The notes under the pieces were generated by a model that saw only the letters and a list, made by a program, of their open reading frames with translations, made no database searches and was not told the origin of the DNA. The position numbers and the translations under genes are program-made. From an uncultured Ruminococcus sp. (GTDB lineage Bacteria; Bacillota; Clostridia; Oscillospirales; Acutalibacteraceae), in contig CATXZD010000004.1 of assembly GCA_958403905.1 (NCBI GenBank), positions 1 to 64,000 on the forward strand: a DNA stretch of 64,000 nucleotides, written 5' to 3'. This document shows, piece by piece, positions 62,785 through 64,000 of the stretch (position 1 is its first letter; each line of letters begins with the position of its first letter).

Positions 62785-64000
62785 ATGAAAATGAAAATTA
62801 AGGATTTATCTTTTAAACATGCATATAAACCATCAAGACTTAATTTCGGTGGTGTTTTGCCGGAATTTATTTTATTTTTTATTGCTGCATTTATCGCCTA
62901 TTTTATATTTATGTATATAGATATCACCAACACAATTGATAACTCAGTTTTGTTTACAAAAGCGATTTTCAGCGGTAATTTTTTTGATTTCTATGACTAT
63001 TCTATTGAAAACGCAAGTACAAATTTTCCTGCAAACTATGAAATTTTAGCATATGTTCCGTTTGCTGTTTGGAATCTTCCTCTTGCTATAGGAAATATGG
63101 CGTTCGGTTTTGATTATATGCACTCATCAATTGCTCTCCTTTGGGCAAAAGGTATAATTGTTGTACTTGCAGTAATTACTCTTTACTATATCTATAAAAT
63201 TCTTCGTCTTTGTAAAATAAACAAAGATTTTTCCTTGCTTGCTTGTTTCGTGTTTTTAACAAGTATAATGTTTTTCTGGCCAAGCTTCTTAATTGTACAG
63301 ATTGACCTTCCTGCTCTTCTTCTTATGCTTATGGGAATATACTCTTACCTTAAGGGCAATAATAAATTGTTTACTTTATTCTTTGCAATCTCTATTCCCT
63401 TTAAAATGTTTGCAGTTTTCCTTTATATTCCCCTTTTGCTTTTAAAAGAAAAGAGAATAATTTATATTGCAATCAAAACTGTTTGGGTTATGATTCCCCA
63501 GCTTTTATGCAAGATTTTGTTTGTAGGAAGCGAAGCATACCATTTTGCTTTAAGCTCACAGTCAAAAGATGGATTAAACTCCCTGTTCAATTTTACGGAT
63601 ATTATAGGGCCACGTAAATTATCGCTGTTTATTGTTGCTTTTTTTGCAATTTGTGTTTTTTGCTATATATATAAATATGATAAAAAAAGCACAGAGCTTA
63701 AACTTTCTCTTCCGTTGTATTTGTCAGCTCTTGTTTACGGCTGTATGATGATTTTTGTTCAGACAAGAGGATATTGGGTTATTTATGTTGCACCGTTTCT
63801 TGTTATGACAATATTTATTGCGGGTAGATTTATGAAGCTGAATCTTCTGCTTGAGCTTCTTTCCGGATTTTGCTTTTTTATGTGGTACTCAATCGCAGGC
63901 GGAGGAGCTGCACGCGATAAAAGTATAGTATGGCGGCTTTTACTTTATAAGTTTATTAAGCATCCCGAAAGCAGCGAGCTTAAATACGGTAATCTTGACA
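62785..64000 (+). CDS. Polytopic membrane protein, probable GT-C glycosyltransferase (partial)
   Basis: An open frame of 405 codons continues past the right edge. The product has a short basic N-terminus (MKMKIKDLSFKHAYK), a first helix at about 25-48, an extracytoplasmic loop rich in Asp/Asn/Tyr, and about eight to ten further helices. TNFPANYEILAYVPFAVWNL after the first loop resembles the layout of GT-C (GT87/ArnT-like) transferases that use lipid-linked sugars. Family placement is tentative. GGCGGT precedes the ATG. A second start two codons on is possible. Confidence 0.65.
   Translation, partial: MKMKIKDLSFKHAYKPSRLNFGGVLPEFILFFIAAFIAYFIFMYIDITNTIDNSVLFTKAIFSGNFFDFYDYSIENASTNFPANYEILAYVPFAVWNLPLAIGNMAFGFDYMHSSIALLWAKGIIVVLAVITLYYIYKILRLCKINKDFSLLACFVFLTSIMFFWPSFLIVQIDLPALLLMLMGIYSYLKGNNKLFTLFFAISIPFKMFAVFLYIPLLLLKEKRIIYIAIKTVWVMIPQLLCKILFVGSEAYHFALSSQSKDGLNSLFNFTDIIGPRKLSLFIVAFFAICVFCYIYKYDKKSTELKLSLPLYLSALVYGCMMIFVQTRGYWVIYVAPFLVMTIFIAGRFMKLNLLLELLSGFCFFMWYSIAGGGAARDKSIVWRLLLYKFIKHPESSELKYGNLD

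Noticed and set aside
1..64000. tRNA, rRNA, CRISPR, insertion sequences, prophage or defence islands
   Set aside because: Intergenic gaps are short, and no cloverleaf, repeat-spacer array, transposase, integrase or known defence gene was recognised by reading.

Overview
This window is ordinary, well-conserved chromosome from a low-GC, endospore-forming member of the Bacillota (Firmicutes), class Clostridia. Gene order and sequence style suggest the Ruminococcus/Oscillospirales side, but that placement is inference. Evidence for sporulation includes a SpoIIGA/sigma-E pair, YunB, a YlmC/YmxH PRC-barrel protein, a CwlJ-GerQ germination pair and a second SleB-type hydrolase. No insertion sequence, prophage, CRISPR array, tRNA or rRNA was seen. 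No gene-free stretch exceeds about 250 bases.

From the left edge to about 49.8 kb every gene lies on the minus strand. Read in the direction of transcription (high to low coordinates), the blocks are: (i) a four-gene polyol-phosphate cassette (cytidylyltransferase, zinc dehydrogenase, ribulose-phosphate-epimerase-like protein, CDP-glycerol-type polymerase); (ii) infC-rpmI-rplT behind a structured leader; (iii) an rRNA methyltransferase, dprA, topA, trmFO, plsX, rnc, an Elp3-like radical SAM protein, smc, ftsY, rdgB, yhbY, nadD, yqeK, rsfS and leuS; (iv) rpsU, aroQ and an M24 peptidase; (v) efp, a CD1247-type zinc-ribbon protein and yunB; (vi) miaB, ylbF, mutS, mutL, miaA, an HlyD-like adaptor, ylmE, sepF, ylmH, divIVA, ileS, lspA and rluD; (vii) rplS with its own promoter and leader, two signal peptidases, rbgA, rnhB, yraN and a dipeptidase; (viii) thrC and a phosphoesterase; and the first codons of a further gene at the edge.

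From 50 kb the strands alternate: an M20 amidohydrolase and cwlJ-gerQ (+); tsf-rpsB, a SleB-type hydrolase and ylmC (-); degV (+); a 28-residue membrane protein (-); spoIIGA-sigE (+); a small lipoprotein, an MscS channel, a MORN-repeat protein and pfkA (-); and a truncated polytopic membrane protein (+) at the right edge.

The themes are translation and tRNA/rRNA modification, mismatch repair, chromosome segregation and septum formation, secretion, envelope polymer synthesis and sporulation. I corrected many gene starts using ribosome-binding sites, and added genes missed by a simple 60-codon ATG/GTG/TTG scan: rpsU, the 28-residue membrane protein, the N-terminal third of the radical SAM protein, and the edge genes. 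The most interesting points are the polyol-phosphate cassette with an atypical epimerase, the non-AUG starts of infC (AUC) and the radical SAM gene (apparent AUU), a WalR-like box before a cell-wall hydrolase, and yunB, whose start lies inside a terminator.
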